Shown here: piece after piece, positions 63,472 to 64,000 of the stretch | Layout of the letters: every line of letters begins with the position of its first letter | Position numbering within the stretch: position 1 is the stretch's first letter | Source: Petroclostridium sp. X23 | GTDB taxonomy: Bacteria; Bacillota; Clostridia; SK-Y3 | DNA: 64,000 bases | Direction of reading: 5' to 3' | NCBI RefSeq assembly: GCF_030013905.1 | Contig: NZ_CP124862.1 | Location: forward strand, 1,177,051-1,241,050 | Program-made: the position numbers and the translations under genes | Notes under the pieces: model-generated | The model's database searches: none | What the model was told of the DNA's origin: nothing | Seen by the model: the letters and a program-made list of their open reading frames with translations, nothing else

Positions 63472-64000
63472 TCAGAATTCAGCATAATTGACAGTTCGAG
63501 GGAATGAAATCACATCTCTGATATTGGACATTCCGGTAATATACATGATCGCTCTTTCAAATCCCAATCCGTATCCGGCGTGTTTTGTACCTCCGTATTT
63601 TCTCAAATCCAGATACCACCAATAATCCTCTTTATTGAGTCCCATTTCTTGCATCCTTTTTTCCAGATAATCCAGCCGTTCTTCTCTTTGACTTCCGCCA
63701 ATGATTTCGCCAACACCGGGTACAAGTAAATCCATGGCTGCTACAGTCTTATTATCATCATTCATTCTCATATAGAACGCTTTAATATCTTTAGGATAAT
63801 CTGTAACAAAAACCGGTTTTTTGAATATTTTTTCTGTTAAATATCTTTCATGCTCGGTCTGCAAGTCGCATCCCCATTCTACCGGATATTCAAACTCACC
63901 GGCATGCTTTTTCAATAAATCTACCGCTTCAGTATATGTAACTTGGCCAAATTCAGAATTAACAACATTGTTCAATCTTTCAAAAAGCCCCTTATCAACA
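63472..64000 (-). CDS. asnS: Asparaginyl-tRNA synthetase, C-terminal part (cut by window edge)
   Basis: The frame runs to the right edge without a start; an internal TTG at 63975 is not the true start. The class II core is visible: motif 2 region [34 protein letters not shown] and the closing [20 protein letters not shown] (motif 3 with the conserved Gly-Phe-Glu-Arg), then ISFPRT. The [14 protein letters not shown] block is typical of AsnRS and AspRS; the rest favours AsnRS. It charges tRNA(Asn). Confidence 0.88.
   Translation of the reverse strand, partial: VDKGLFERLNNVVNSEFGQVTYTEAVDLLKKHAGEFEYPVEWGCDLQTEHERYLTEKIFKKPVFVTDYPKDIKAFYMRMNDDNKTVAAMDLLVPGVGEIIGGSQREERLDYLEKRMQEMGLNKEDYWWYLDLRKYGGTKHAGYGLGFERAIMYITGMSNIRDVISFPRTVNYAEF

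Overview
The window is a low-GC, single-chromosome stretch that looks like an anaerobic, probably spore-forming member of the class Clostridia (Lachnospirales-like). The reasons are Firmicute-type ribosome binding sites throughout, the type III glutamine synthetase, the protist-like IMP dehydrogenase, AzlCD, a VanW lipoprotein, small clostridial proteins and a possible sigma-K promoter. The genus is not established. I see no tRNA, rRNA, CRISPR array, prophage or complete insertion sequence. Most genes are on the minus strand.

Layout. 1-8000: divergent UPP-synthase-like protein, a two-component system, VanW lipoprotein, SulP anion transporter, then a cluster of small proteins, two of them too short for ordinary ORF calling. 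8.1-10.4 kb: XRE-cupin regulator plus acyl-CoA ligase. 10.4-19 kb: YibE/F membrane protein, alkaline phosphatase, a PAP2 phosphatase/GT4 glycosyltransferase operon, an RNA methyltransferase and a Na/Pi cotransporter. 19-21 kb: glutamine synthetase III behind a terminator-like leader. 21.7-28.9 kb: hexuronate catabolism (kdgK, uxaC, LacI regulator, uxaB, uxaA). 29-34 kb: MoxR-DUF58-transglutaminase operon. 34-42 kb: FtsK/SpoIIIE, a CBM25 protein, a decayed glucokinase tail, a DNA glycosylase, IMP dehydrogenase, a HAD phosphatase and a phosphohexomutase. 42.5-51.3 kb: a giant cyclic beta-glucan synthase. 51.5-64 kb: amidohydrolase, AzlCD, a GGDEF/EAL sensor, CCA-adding enzyme, a GT28 glycolipid synthase, two tandem nitrilase-family proteins, a MASE3-PP2C phosphatase and the 3' part of asnS.

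How the parts fit. The best candidate for a coordinated system is a phosphate-response network. PhoP-type half-sites (TTAACA or TTTACA, about 11 bp apart) lie upstream of the alkaline phosphatase, upstream of the PAP2-GT4 operon (three copies exactly in register), and as six TTTACA copies plus one in-phase TTAACA upstream of the Na/Pi cotransporter. A phosphatase that could make diacylglycerol paired with a lipid-type glycosyltransferase under a Pho box suggests replacement of phospholipids by glycolipids when phosphate is scarce. The hexuronate genes form a second coherent set: uxaC and the LacI gene are divergent, and each has a sigma-A promoter followed immediately by a TGAAAGCGCTTAC-type operator.

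Other points of note: a tandem nitrilase pair in which the upstream copy has lost all three catalytic residues while the downstream copy keeps them; several families of short palindromic intergenic repeats, including an identical 50-bp core at 2730 and 42427 and an identical 32-bp hairpin at 2835 and 61364; and a structured intergenic element at 33972-34109 with mutually exclusive pairings. Homology calls come from motif recognition by eye, without database searches.
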